Shown one piece after another: positions 42,691-50,036 of a stretch of DNA of 64,000 nucleotides (position 1 is its first letter; every line of letters begins with the position of its first letter). The DNA is from Streptomyces abyssomicinicus. Lineage in GTDB: Bacteria; Actinomycetota; Actinomycetes; Streptomycetales; Streptomycetaceae. Made by a program: the position numbers and the translations under genes. A model generated the notes under the pieces. The model saw nothing but the letters and a program-made list of their open reading frames with translations, had not been told where the DNA came from and searched no databases. The stretch covers positions 496,370 through 560,369 of the forward strand of contig NZ_BBZI01000009.1 in assembly GCF_008974245.1 (NCBI RefSeq), written 5' to 3'.

Positions 42691-44136
42691 TCAGGCGGAG
42701 AACCGGGTGCCGAGGTCGCCGTAGGACAGGCCGAGGGAGCCCACCGTGTACGACTTCGAGCCGGTGCCGGTGATGCCGGTGGCGGAGCCCTTCAGCAGGT
42801 GCGCCATGCCGAGGGTCTCGCCCGCCCAGTCGTCCGTGCCCACCATCAGGTCGGCGCGCCCGTCGCGGGTGTAGTCGGTGAGCTTGAGGTCGACGCCGAA
42901 GTTGTCGTCGGTCTCGATCGAGCCCGCCACGCCGGAGGTGCTCTGGTCGTACGCCTTCGCACCGGTGCCGGAGAGGCCGCCGGCCCGGCCGAGCAGCACC
43001 GTGACCGCGCCGCCGTCCCGCTTGTCCGCCAGGTCCTCCCCGGGGGTTCCGACCGCGAGGTCGGCGTACCCGTCGCCGTTGACGTCCCCGGCCGTCACCG
43101 CGTAGCCGAACAGGTCGTCGCTCTCCCTGGCGCCCGGCAGGCCCGCCGTGTCCTGGGTGAACTTCACCGGCTTGCGCGCGGTGTCCGGGCCGCTCGAGCC
43201 GCCGTACCGCACGGCCACGTATCCGGCGTTGTCGTCGTTGGTCTCGCCGCCCCGGCCGACGGCCAGGTCGCCGAAGCCGTCCTTGTCGAAGTCGCCGATC
43301 GCGGCGCTGATGGGGCCGGGACCGTGTTCCGGGCTGGCGTCGGGGATCGCGACCGAGGCCGCGCGGGTGGCGAAGCCGCTGCCGCCGCGGTGGTAGAAGG
43401 CCCGCAGGTTGATGTCGGAGGCGGTGAGGTCCATGCCCACGACGTACAGGTCGGTGGCGCCGTCGGAGTTCACCGCGCCGGCCGCCAGCCGCCAGGCGTG
43501 CAAGTAGCCGTAGCTCCCGCCCAGCGACTGGAAGCCGCCGTGCCCGCCGGCCCGGGTGAACGGGCCCTTGAGCAGGACGACGCCCGCCGTGCTGCTGCTG
43601 GTCGCGGCCAGGTCGGCGTCACCGTCGCCGTCGAAGTCGCCGGTCACCACCTGCTCGCCGAAGGAGTCACCGGAGTTCGCGTACTCCGGGGCGATCGGCG
43701 AGTGGAGGACGGTGCCGGAGCCGAGGCCGCCGGAGCCGCCCCAGACGACGGTGAGGCCGCCGGCCAGCTCCACATCGCCGACCTTCTCGCCCGGCGACGC
43801 GACCACCAGGTCCGCGTAGCCGTCCCGGTCGAGGTCGGCGGTGGTGACGCTGTCGCCCCAGCCGTCCCCCGCCTCCACGGCGCCGGGGATGCCGGCCGAC
43901 GCCTGGTGGATCGTCTGGACCCGGGTGCCCGGGCCCGTCGAGGTGCCGTAGACGACCGTGACCCGGCTGTCCTGGCCGTAGGAGCCGCCGGCCAGGACCA
44001 GGTCCCGGTAACCGTCACCGTTGAAGTCGTCGGCCAGCTTGGCGGGTGCCGCCGCGGCGGGGGCGGAGACGAGCAACGGGCCGGTGAGTGCCGCGGCGAC
44101 GACTGTCACGGCGACGGCGGTGCGGGTGGGGCGCAA
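42691..44136 (-). CDS. Secreted FG-GAP/integrin-alpha-repeat protein
   Basis: A 481-residue exported protein. The start is most likely TTG 44136: GAGGAG lies 5 bp upstream, and the codon opens directly into a signal peptide (R-P-T-R-T then a hydrophobic core ending A-P-A-A-A-A). At least six FG-GAP repeats carry calcium loops: D-F-N-G-D-G-Y, D-L-D-R-D-G-Y, D-F-D-G-D-G-D, D-F-D-K-D-G-F, D-V-N-G-D-G-Y and D-Y-T-R-D-G-R. They predict a seven-bladed beta-propeller stabilised by calcium. Streptomyces encodes many such surface proteins; binding partners are unknown. It is monocistronic. Confidence 0.9.
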   Translation of the reverse strand: MRPTRTAVAVTVVAAALTGPLLVSAPAAAAPAKLADDFNGDGYRDLVLAGGSYGQDSRVTVVYGTSTGPGTRVQTIHQASAGIPGAVEAGDGWGDSVTTADLDRDGYADLVVASPGEKVGDVELAGGLTVVWGGSGGLGSGTVLHSPIAPEYANSGDSFGEQVVTGDFDGDGDADLAATSSSTAGVVLLKGPFTRAGGHGGFQSLGGSYGYLHAWRLAAGAVNSDGATDLYVVGMDLTASDINLRAFYHRGGSGFATRAASVAIPDASPEHGPGPISAAIGDFDKDGFGDLAVGRGGETNDDNAGYVAVRYGGSSGPDTARKPVKFTQDTAGLPGARESDDLFGYAVTAGDVNGDGYADLAVGTPGEDLADKRDGGAVTVLLGRAGGLSGTGAKAYDQSTSGVAGSIETDDNFGVDLKLTDYTRDGRADLMVGTDDWAGETLGMAHLLKGSATGITGTGSKSYTVGSLGLSYGDLGTRFSA

Positions 44137-44230
44137 AGGGGCTCCTCTGTCTGTGGGGGCGCGTGTGGTGCGTTCCGGCTGTTCGACACGCGCCCTCACC
44201 CGATGGTTGTAGAGGATGCCCAGCTCATCG

Positions 44231-44271
44231 GGCACCCGGGCACCCGGGCACCCGGGCACCCGGGCACCCGG
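44231..44271. repeat. 9-bp tandem repeat GGCACCCGG
   Basis: About four and a half perfect units of GGCACCCGG/GCACCCGGG lie between the FG-GAP gene and the AraC gene. They are non-coding and a slippage hotspot. Confidence 0.85.
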
Positions 44272-44309
44272 TCCCTCGGCCGCCCGGTCCCCCGGCCGCC
44301 GCCGGTCCG

Positions 44310-45179
44310 TCAGGCGGGCTCGACCGGCATCCACAGCTCACAGGTGGCGGTGGAGAAGTCGTCCGCCCGCTCCAGGACGGCGACGATCGAGGGCCCCGGC
44401 CGCAGCCGCCAGGGGTTGGACGGGAACCAGTCGGTCGCGGTGGCCGCCCAGGTCTCCTGGAGCGCCTGCGGATACGGCCCGGAGCTGCGGAAGACCACCC
44501 ACCGGCCGCCCGGCACCTCGATGACGTCGAGGTCGTCCGGGACGTCCGTGCCCTCGGGGACGGCGACCCCGTGCAGGTAGGTCAGCTCGCTGCCTTCCGC
44601 GGCGTCGGGGGAGACGTCGTCGGTGACCTGCAGCAGGCCCTCCGGCTCGGTGGCGGAGAGGGCCTTCAGACGGCCGTGCTCCTCCATCGGCAGCGAGGCG
44701 ATGTGGCGCTGGATGTGCGGGTTGACGCCCTGGTGGATGAGTGGGACCCGGGCGGCGTGGCCGACCAGCCGGAACGCGGGGCGGTCGGTGAGGCGGGTGT
44801 CCATGGGGGTGCTCCCTTCGACGGTCAGGCGGAACCTGAGCTGCGGTTGTGTACGAAGGGGGCCTCCGTCGCGGCGTACCTCACCGGGGGCTGCGCCGTG
44901 CACCGCCCGGAACGCCCGGCCGAACGCCTCGGTCGAGCCGTACCCGTGCCGGACGGCGATGCCCAGCAGGTCGCCCTCGCCCCGGACGACGTCGGCCGCG
45001 GCGACCGTCATGCGGCGCCGCCGCACGTACTCCGACAGCGGCATTCCGGCCAGCGACGAGAACATCCGCCGCAGGTGGTAGCCGGTGGTGCCGAGCCGCC
45101 GGGCCAGTGCGTCGACGTCGAGTTCGTCCGCGAGGTGCTCCTCGACCAGGTCGACCAGCTTGTTGAGTGCCGAGATCAC
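44310..45179 (-). CDS. AraC-family regulator with GyrI-like effector domain
   Basis: A 289-residue protein. The AraC DNA-binding domain is N-terminal (about 5-105), with L-A-R-R-L-G-T-T-G-Y-H-L-R-R-M-F and the second helix-turn-helix I-A-V-R-H-G-Y-G-S-T-E-A-F-G-R-A-F. A GyrI-like small-molecule-binding domain follows (about 130-289), with D-T-R-L-T-D-R-P-A-F-R-L-V-G and W-V-V-F-R-S-S-G-P-Y-P. This is the arrangement of Rob/SoxS-like multidrug-sensing activators. It should activate target genes when bound to a ligand; targets and ligand are unknown. ATG 45179 follows GGAAGGAGG. Confidence 0.92.
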   Translation of the reverse strand: MISALNKLVDLVEEHLADELDVDALARRLGTTGYHLRRMFSSLAGMPLSEYVRRRRMTVAAADVVRGEGDLLGIAVRHGYGSTEAFGRAFRAVHGAAPGEVRRDGGPLRTQPQLRFRLTVEGSTPMDTRLTDRPAFRLVGHAARVPLIHQGVNPHIQRHIASLPMEEHGRLKALSATEPEGLLQVTDDVSPDAAEGSELTYLHGVAVPEGTDVPDDLDVIEVPGGRWVVFRSSGPYPQALQETWAATATDWFPSNPWRLRPGPSIVAVLERADDFSTATCELWMPVEPA

Positions 45180-45303
45180 GAGGCCTCCTTCCGCCTACGA
45201 CCCTCGCAGGGGCCGCGCCTCCCGCACCCGATCGCTGCGGTCCGATCCGATCATCCGCCCCTCGACCCGCCTGCCGCCTGCCGCCCTCCGTCTGCCGGCT
45301 CCG

Positions 45304-45342
45304 CCCGCTGCCCGCTGCCCGCTGCCCGCTGCCCGCTGCCCT
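45304..45342. repeat. CGCTGCC heptamer repeat
   Basis: Five tandem CGCTGCC units, then CGCCTCC units, lie between the AraC start and the FMN-reductase stop. They are non-coding. Confidence 0.85.
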
Positions 45343-45387
45343 CCGCCTCCCGCCTCCCGCCACGGGCCGTGCGGCCCTTCCCGCGTC

Positions 45388-45987
45388 TCAGGCCGGATAG
45401 GGAACGGCGTCGCGCGCCGACCGCAGCGCGTGCGCCCACCACCGGAGCTGGTCGAGCATGGTCCTGGCGTGGCCGGGGGTCTCGGGGTCGAGCGGGCGGC
45501 CGTCCCGCCAGGCCGTGAAGTAGGAGGGGAAGACGAGTCCGTCGCGGACGGTCACCGCGTGCAGCTCGGCGAACACGTTCTCCAGGTGCTGGACGGCGTG
45601 CCGGCCACCCGCCACGCCTCCGTAGCTGACGAAGGCCACGGGCTTGGCCGTCCACTGGGTGAAGTGCCAGTCGACGGCAGCCTTCAGCGACGCGGGATAG
45701 CTGTGGTTGTACTCGGGTGTGACGACGACGAACGCGTCCGCGCTCTCCAGGGCGGCGGTCAGCGGCGCCATCCCGGCCGGGCGGGGGTAGGACGCCCCGG
45801 CGGACCTCGGCGACTCCGCGGGGAGCGCCAGGGGGAGGTCGACGTCGGCCAGGTCGACGGTCTCCACCTCGAAACCTCCGTGGACACGGGCCTGTTCGGC
45901 GACCCACGAGGCCACGACCGGACCGAACCGGCCCTCCCGGACGCTTCCGACGACGACCACCAGCTTGTGCTTCTGCGTGTTCTCCAT
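45388..45987 (-). CDS. NADPH-dependent FMN reductase
   Basis: A 199-residue flavodoxin-fold reductase. The phosphate-binding loop for FMN is G-S-V-R-E-G-R-F near 15-22. The T-P-E-Y-N-H-S-Y-P-A-S-L-K motif near 85-97 is characteristic of the SsuE/YieF/chromate-reductase family. It reduces FMN, quinones or similar acceptors with NADPH in the cytoplasm. ATG 45987 starts at the conserved part; an ATG 12 bp upstream is also possible. It is divergent from the XRE regulator 113 bp away, which may control it. Confidence 0.92.
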   Translation of the reverse strand: MENTQKHKLVVVVGSVREGRFGPVVASWVAEQARVHGGFEVETVDLADVDLPLALPAESPRSAGASYPRPAGMAPLTAALESADAFVVVTPEYNHSYPASLKAAVDWHFTQWTAKPVAFVSYGGVAGGRHAVQHLENVFAELHAVTVRDGLVFPSYFTAWRDGRPLDPETPGHARTMLDQLRWWAHALRSARDAVPYPA

Positions 45988-46100
45988 GCCGCTCACCATC
46001 GGCCCGTCGCCGGGGCCGAGCCAGACCGTGCCCAGGCTGGCCCCTGCAGGGCCACCTTCGGCACTCCCCGGCCGGCGCTGCGCGTCCTAGGCTCCTCGGC

Positions 46101-46937
46101 ATGGGGACACCGTTGGGGGACTTCGTCCGCGCCAAACGCGACAGCATCCAGCCGGAGTCGCTGGGGCTGCCCGACCACGGGCGCCGGCGGTCGCCCGGCC
46201 TGCGCCGTTCGGACCTGGCGGCGCGGGCCGGCATCAGCGTCGAGTACCTCACCCGGCTCGAGCAGGGGCGTGACCGCAACCCCTCGCCCGCGGTGGTGCA
46301 CGCACTGGCCGACGCGCTCAGCCTCGACCTGGCGGAGCGTGAGCACCTGCGCTACCTCACCAAGATCACCGGAGGGGAGTGCTCCGCCCGGTCCCGTCCC
46401 GCGCCACCGGCCCGCACGGTCCGGCCGGCCGTCCTGGAGACGCTCCGTCTGCTCGAACCCGGGATCGCCGCGGTGGCCAACCGGCTGGGCGACGTCCTCG
46501 CCCACACCACCGGCTACCGGGCCGTCCTGGGCGCCGGCGGACTGCTGGACGCCGACGAGCCCAACCTGACCCGGTACGTCTTTACCGACCCGCGCGCGAG
46601 GACCTTCTTCGCCGACTGGGACGGCGTCGCCGACGAGCAGGCCTTCGACCTGTGGTTCGGGCCGTCCGTCGAGAGCGCCGAGTGGTTCGGCGCGGAACTC
46701 GCTCCCCTCGCCGGGGCGGAGTTCACCCGGCGCCTGAACCGCCACCTGGTCCCCGCACGCGGTGTCCTCCGTCTCCACCACCCGTCGGGGCAGGAGCTGC
46801 GGTTCACCCGCGAGACGCTCGAACTGTCCGCCGAAGCCCAGCAGTTGCTCGTCTACCTGCCCGCGGACGAGGCCACCGCCACCGGCGTCGACCGGCTGCT
46901 GCGCGAGAGCCCGCGCCGGCTCAGGGCACTGCCCTGA
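46101..46937 (+). CDS. XRE-family regulator with MmyB-like ligand-binding domain
   Basis: A 278-residue protein. The N-terminal Cro/C1-type helix-turn-helix (about 5-75) includes R-R-S-P-G-L-R-R-S-D-L-A-A-R-A-G-I-S and the following L-T-R-L-E-Q-G-R-D-R-N-P-S. The C-terminal MmyB-like domain (about 105-270) is PAS-like and may bind a fatty-acid-like ligand. Regulators of this type usually repress a divergent oxidoreductase gene, and the FMN reductase lies divergently 113 bp away, so it is the probable target. GTG/ATG alternatives are absent; ATG 46101 is clear. Confidence 0.92.
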   Translation: MGTPLGDFVRAKRDSIQPESLGLPDHGRRRSPGLRRSDLAARAGISVEYLTRLEQGRDRNPSPAVVHALADALSLDLAEREHLRYLTKITGGECSARSRPAPPARTVRPAVLETLRLLEPGIAAVANRLGDVLAHTTGYRAVLGAGGLLDADEPNLTRYVFTDPRARTFFADWDGVADEQAFDLWFGPSVESAEWFGAELAPLAGAEFTRRLNRHLVPARGVLRLHHPSGQELRFTRETLELSAEAQQLLVYLPADEATATGVDRLLRESPRRLRALP

Positions 46938-46952
46938 CCACCCCGCGGCACG

Positions 46953-46988
46953 TCGAAGGGCCCCGCTGCAAGCAGCGGGGCCCTTCGA
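46953..46988. terminator. Hairpin beside attL, original tRNA-Ser terminator
   Basis: Perfect 16-bp arms TCGAAGGGCCCCGCTG and complement lie 22 bp from the tRNA 3' fragment. Before the insertion this must have terminated tRNA-Ser(GGA). It also follows the XRE gene. Confidence 0.75.
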
Positions 46989-47010
46989 CATCGTGCCCGG
47001 TGAGGCACTG

Positions 47011-47065
47011 GCGGAGGATACGAGATTCGAACTCGTGAGGGGTTGCCCCCAACACGCTTTCCAAG
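47011..47065. repeat. Left direct repeat (att) of the 2.7-kb insertion
   Basis: A 55-bp perfect copy of the 3' part of tRNA-Ser(GGA), from the acceptor end to the anticodon. The second copy, inside the intact tRNA gene, is 49682-49736. After position 47065 the sequence leaves the tRNA and becomes element DNA. Confidence 0.93.
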
Positions 47066-47157
47066 TGTTCGTCCGATGGTCCAGGGGAGGCCGTGGGCGT
47101 TCCGACCTGCGGGGGAGACTTCACTGCGACCTCGTCCGGACGGGCGCGGACGGGGCC

Positions 47158-47184
47158 GAATGAGACCAGAAGCGAGACCAAGGC
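47158..47184. repeat. Putative integrase arm site, left end
   Basis: GAATGAGACCAGAA is followed by a second GAGACCA 12 bp from the first. It matches 49594-49620 in 24 of 27 positions and in the same orientation, 92 bp inside the left core repeat. Confidence 0.5.
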
Positions 47185-47190
47185 CCCTGC

Positions 47191-47616
47191 TCAGACCTTC
47201 TTGACGACGATGGTGTCCGGGACCAGCCGCTCCAAGTCGTCCGTGTCCGAGGTGAAGACGGTGACCTGCCCTTTCTGCTGCCGCGCGATGACAGCGAGAA
47301 CCGCATCGATCGCGTACTTGTGGCCGTGCAGCTTGGCGTCGGCGAGGAGTCTGCGTGCCTGGCGGGCCTCGTCCTTGCCCACGTCGGCGACGGTGAGCCG
47401 GGAGAGGACCCAGTCCCAGCGCTGTTCGGTGACGCGCCCGTCATGGGCTTCGACCAGCGTCAACGGCGACGTCACCACCTCTGCCTCTCCGCCGGCAGCG
47501 AGGTCGAGCCAGGCGATCATCCTGCGATCGCCACGCACGGCCAAGGACAGCGCCTCGGAGTCCAGGACGAAGACGCGTGGCTGTTGCTGCTTGCTCGCCT
47601 TGTTTAGTTTGCTCAC
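47191..47616 (-). CDS. vapC: PIN-domain toxin, VapC type
   Basis: A 141-residue ribonuclease of the VapC class. The acidic active-site residues are in place: V-L-D-S-E-A near 17, T-L-V-E-A-H near 53-58, Y-A-I-D-A-V near 101-106 and T-S-D-T-D-D-L near 124. It cleaves RNA (often tRNA or rRNA) with Mg2+ unless bound by its antitoxin. It starts at GTG 47616, overlapping the antitoxin stop as GTGA, which gives tight coupling. Inside a small insertion this pair could stabilise the element. It is slightly longer than usual at the N-terminus (K-Q-Q-Q). Confidence 0.85.
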   Translation of the reverse strand: MSKLNKASKQQQPRVFVLDSEALSLAVRGDRRMIAWLDLAAGGEAEVVTSPLTLVEAHDGRVTEQRWDWVLSRLTVADVGKDEARQARRLLADAKLHGHKYAIDAVLAVIARQQKGQVTVFTSDTDDLERLVPDTIVVKKV

Positions 47617-47888
47617 GCGGCCTCTCCGGACCGGTGCCCGGCGCCGTGGCGCCGTAGGTGCTCGGCGTCGAGGTCATCGAGCTCCGCAAGGGCGGCGGCG
47701 CGCTCGTCCTCGGTGACGGGACCGTGCTCTTCCTGGAGCCAGTCGGCCAATTCCCTCAGCCGGTCGCGATCGCGCTTGAACCGCAGGGCCTCGGCGACGT
47801 AGGCGGACAGGCCCCGCTCCGATGCTTCGCTGCGGATCTCGTCGAGGAGGTCCTCGGGGATGGTGACGGTCACCTTCTTGGTAGCCAT
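47613..47888 (-). CDS. vapB: Ribbon-helix-helix antitoxin, VapB type
   Basis: A 91-residue protein from ATG 47888; an upstream GTG/ATG at 47900 is less likely. The N-terminal ribbon-helix-helix reads K-K-V-T-V-T-I-P-E-D-L-L-D-E-I-R. A charged C-terminal helix (D-W-L-Q-E-E-H-G-P-V and A-A-L-A-E-L-D-D-L-D) would wrap the toxin. It should neutralise VapC and bind its own promoter. GTATGG repeats just upstream of the start are candidate operator sequence. It is the first gene of the toxin-antitoxin operon. Confidence 0.85.
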   Translation of the reverse strand: MATKKVTVTIPEDLLDEIRSEASERGLSAYVAEALRFKRDRDRLRELADWLQEEHGPVTEDERAAALAELDDLDAEHLRRHGAGHRSGEAA

Positions 47889-47969
47889 ACTTGACACCAT
47901 ACTCCGGGTGCTCGTCCCCGTACCGGTGAGTTTCTGGTGTGCTCCTCAGCTCCGAGTGGCCGCGGCTTG

Positions 47970-48785
47970 TCAACCGGCCTCCTTGATCACCTCGATCAAG
48001 ACCTGCTCTCCGACATCTGCGGGGCGGAGGGACTCGGCCAGATGAGTGGTGAGCCATGCAGCGGCTTCGAGGGACCACTCGGTCAGGCGCATACGGCAGG
48101 TCAGGGCAGGCTCAAGCCCATACGTACGGGCACGCGAGCAGGCTGCCGGTGTGAGACCGGCACCGGTTGTCCGGGGTGCCACGCCGAGCAGGGCCTGTGA
48201 CCCGCTCGGTGCCCATTCCCTGATCGCCGACAGTGCGCCGGGGCCCGCGCCGGGGTCCTGAAGAGCCAGACTGACGGTGAGGTCGGACTCCGCGCTGGGA
48301 TCCGCGAGGGCCAGGATGTCCGCGTGCAGAAGCGTGCCGCAGCCGGGGCCGGCGGGGTGCGATGCGCCGCTCCCCAGCGGGGCGAGAACCAGGAGCCCGG
48401 TCGGGACGGTGACGCCGAGCCTCTCAAGGGCACGCAGAAGGACGTCGGCCATGGGCACGATGGGCAGTGACTGGCCGGGCAACGAGTGCGCCGATGCCTG
48501 GAGCCAGGCCAGTTCGCTGGTTCCTGCCGAATTGGTGGGGGCGGCGTCACCGGCCTCGTGCTGCGCCCAGCGCTGCCCTTCAGGGGGTGCATGGTCGGAG
48601 CTCAGGGGAAACGACCAGCCGTAGGCCGCGGCTTGTTTGAACGCCAACGAATACAGATCTTCGGACGGTTCCGGCAGCCAGGGATGCGGCATGTGCCGGC
48701 CGTACAGAGCCACGAGCAACTCTTCGGACGGGGCCTCTGCCCGGTCATGGCCGGGGTGGTCCCGGCCCTCAGATTCCCGCGCCAC
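47970..48785 (-). CDS. Hypothetical 271-residue cargo protein
   Basis: I recognise no family. From GTG 48785 the protein is soluble, with no signal peptide or membrane helices. A mid part is Gly/Pro-rich (L-A-P-L-G-S-G-A-S-H-P) and the C-terminal part has a helical, slightly acidic character (E-W-S-L-E-A-A-A-W-L-T-T-H-L-A-E). The first codons overlap the end of the upstream secreted-protein gene by 17 bp. It lies inside the tRNA-bounded insertion between the secreted gene and the toxin-antitoxin pair, all on the minus strand. Confidence 0.55.
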   Translation of the reverse strand: MARESEGRDHPGHDRAEAPSEELLVALYGRHMPHPWLPEPSEDLYSLAFKQAAAYGWSFPLSSDHAPPEGQRWAQHEAGDAAPTNSAGTSELAWLQASAHSLPGQSLPIVPMADVLLRALERLGVTVPTGLLVLAPLGSGASHPAGPGCGTLLHADILALADPSAESDLTVSLALQDPGAGPGALSAIREWAPSGSQALLGVAPRTTGAGLTPAACSRARTYGLEPALTCRMRLTEWSLEAAAWLTTHLAESLRPADVGEQVLIEVIKEAG

Positions 48786-49236
48786 AAGAGAGGTTCTGTG
48801 CCGCGGTGGTCAGTTTCCGTGATGAATCGGCTCCGCCGAGAACATCAACGTCGATCACGCTGCGCCATGCCGTGCGGGCGGCTCCTCGGCATGCCTTTCT
48901 GGCCGTTGCGCGCTTGCCGCTGCCACCACCTGACAACACCGCCTTCCTGCCCTTCGCCACCTGCTTCCACCCGCCGTGTGTGCTCTTGGCCTGGAGCCAG
49001 ACCGCTACGACAGCCCTTACGCCGGGCTTTGCGGCGTGGCCGGACCTCCCCATCCACCAGCCATGGGCCGAAGCCTCGGGCAGCCCGGACGTGCGCGACA
49101 CGTGGACATGGTCCGCCATGGTGGTGAACACGCCGGCGTCACTCACACCTGGCGGAGTCGAGGGCGGCGGGGTCGCTGCCACGGTGGCGGCCATTGCGGC
49201 CAAGGTCAGGGCGACTCCTGCGGCACGACAGTGCAT
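48769..49236 (-). CDS. Small secreted protein, function unknown
   Basis: A 155-residue protein from ATG 49236. Residues 1-22 form a signal peptide (A-G-V-A-L-T-L-A-A-M-A-A-T-V-A-A). The exported part has A-D-H-V-H-V-S-R-T-S-G and A-S-A-H-G-W-W-M motifs, then R-A-T-A-R-K-A-C and T-A-W-R-S-V-I-D-V-D-V. I recall this pattern from a family of uncharacterised Streptomyces secreted proteins. The mature protein has only two cysteines. It is the first gene of a minus-strand set inside the insertion. The last 17 bp overlap the next gene. Confidence 0.7.
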   Translation of the reverse strand: MHCRAAGVALTLAAMAATVAATPPPSTPPGVSDAGVFTTMADHVHVSRTSGLPEASAHGWWMGRSGHAAKPGVRAVVAVWLQAKSTHGGWKQVAKGRKAVLSGGGSGKRATARKACRGAARTAWRSVIDVDVLGGADSSRKLTTAAQNLSCGAGI

Positions 49237-49593
49237 GGGCGCTCCGAACTCACAGTGGGACGACCACCGCATGGTGTCGGGCAGCCCGGCCCCATCTCAA
49301 GGCAGGACTGCGTTTCCCACCCGAGTGGCGCATCTGGCTGTCGGCAGCTCGCGCTGTCCAGTGGGCGCTCAGCCGGCGCCGGGGACGCGAGCCCGCTCGT
49401 ACTGGTCGCACTTCGCGCACCGTCAGTCGTCGATCGGTGCCGATCGGTGTCGAGCAGGCGCAGACGATCGTGCACGATGCTCCCTACCGTCCTGCACGGC
49501 GGGAGGATCTATCCGGGCAAGGCGTTGCCGCCCTTGACTGGTGATGCTCCTCCAGGAGCGCGGGATGGGCGAAATGAGTTGAATGCCTGAACT
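49237..49593. other. Gene-free segment of the insertion
   Basis: This holds the promoter side of the secreted-protein gene and no supported gene. Pieces resemble decayed coding sequence, but no family can be named. An integrase would be expected near this end and is absent. Confidence 0.45.
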
Positions 49594-49620
49594 GAATGAG
49601 ACCAGAATTGAGACCAGGGC
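49594..49620. repeat. Putative integrase arm site, right end
   Basis: GAATGAGACCAGAATTGAGACCA holds two GAGACCA units with a 12-bp period. It is the partner of 47158-47184 and lies 61 bp inside the right core repeat. Confidence 0.5.
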
Positions 49621-49624
49621 ACGC

Positions 49625-49661
49625 CGAAGCGCCGGACCGTGAATTACGGTCCGGCGCTTCG
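49625..49661 (-). terminator. Element-supplied terminator of tRNA-Ser(GGA)
   Basis: CGAAGCGCCGGACCGT and its complement form perfect 16-bp arms, 21 bp past the tRNA 3' end. It replaces the original hairpin now separated at 46953-46988. Confidence 0.75.
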
Positions 49662-49681
49662 TTTCGCCTGTTCAGGCGGCT

Positions 49682-49736
49682 GCGGAGGATACGAGATTCG
49701 AACTCGTGAGGGGTTGCCCCCAACACGCTTTCCAAG
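49682..49736. repeat. Right direct repeat (att), within intact tRNA-Ser(GGA)
   Basis: Identical over 55 bp to 47011-47065. Beyond 49736 the tRNA continues, so the insertion restored the gene. Confidence 0.93.
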
Positions 49737-49767
49737 CGTGCGCCCTAGGCCTCTAGGCGAATCCTCC
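49683..49767 (-). tRNA. tRNA-Ser(GGA)
   Basis: Minus strand: acceptor GGAGGAT/ATCCTCC, anticodon GGA in CTTGGAA, a long variable arm, T loop TTCGAAT and discriminator G. 85 nt, CCA not encoded. It is the intact target gene of the 2.7-kb insertion. Confidence 0.95.
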
Positions 49768-49837
49768 GGGAAGAACATTACATGACTCCGAAGGGTGCTC
49801 GCGAACTCGTTCTCCCCGGTCGGATCAGGTACTCTGT

Positions 49838-49931
49838 GCGGAGCCCCTCACGTGGCGCTATCTGACTGAAACCCCCCAGGGCCGGAAGGCAGCAAGGGTA
49901 GGTCGGCTCTGGCGGGTGCGTGGGGGGCGCT
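49838..49931 (+). ncRNA. ffs: Bacterial small signal recognition particle RNA (4.5S type)
   Basis: The conserved SRP apical domain is plain: CAGGGCCGGAAGGCAGCAAGGGTA with the GGAA tetraloop and the asymmetric AGCA loop. It is enclosed by a stem whose outer part pairs GCCCCTCACG with CGTGGGGGGC. It binds Ffh and guides co-translational targeting to the membrane. Position between tRNA-Ser and dnaX is as in other Streptomyces. The ends are estimated from pairing. Confidence 0.93.
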
Positions 49932-50036
49932 TGCGTTCCCGGGTTTCCCGCCGGACCGCTGTGGACCGCTGTGGGTCTCTGTGGGGCTGTCCACAGGCTC
50001 TCCGGTATGTCGGCGCTCGCCTATAACCTCGTATGC

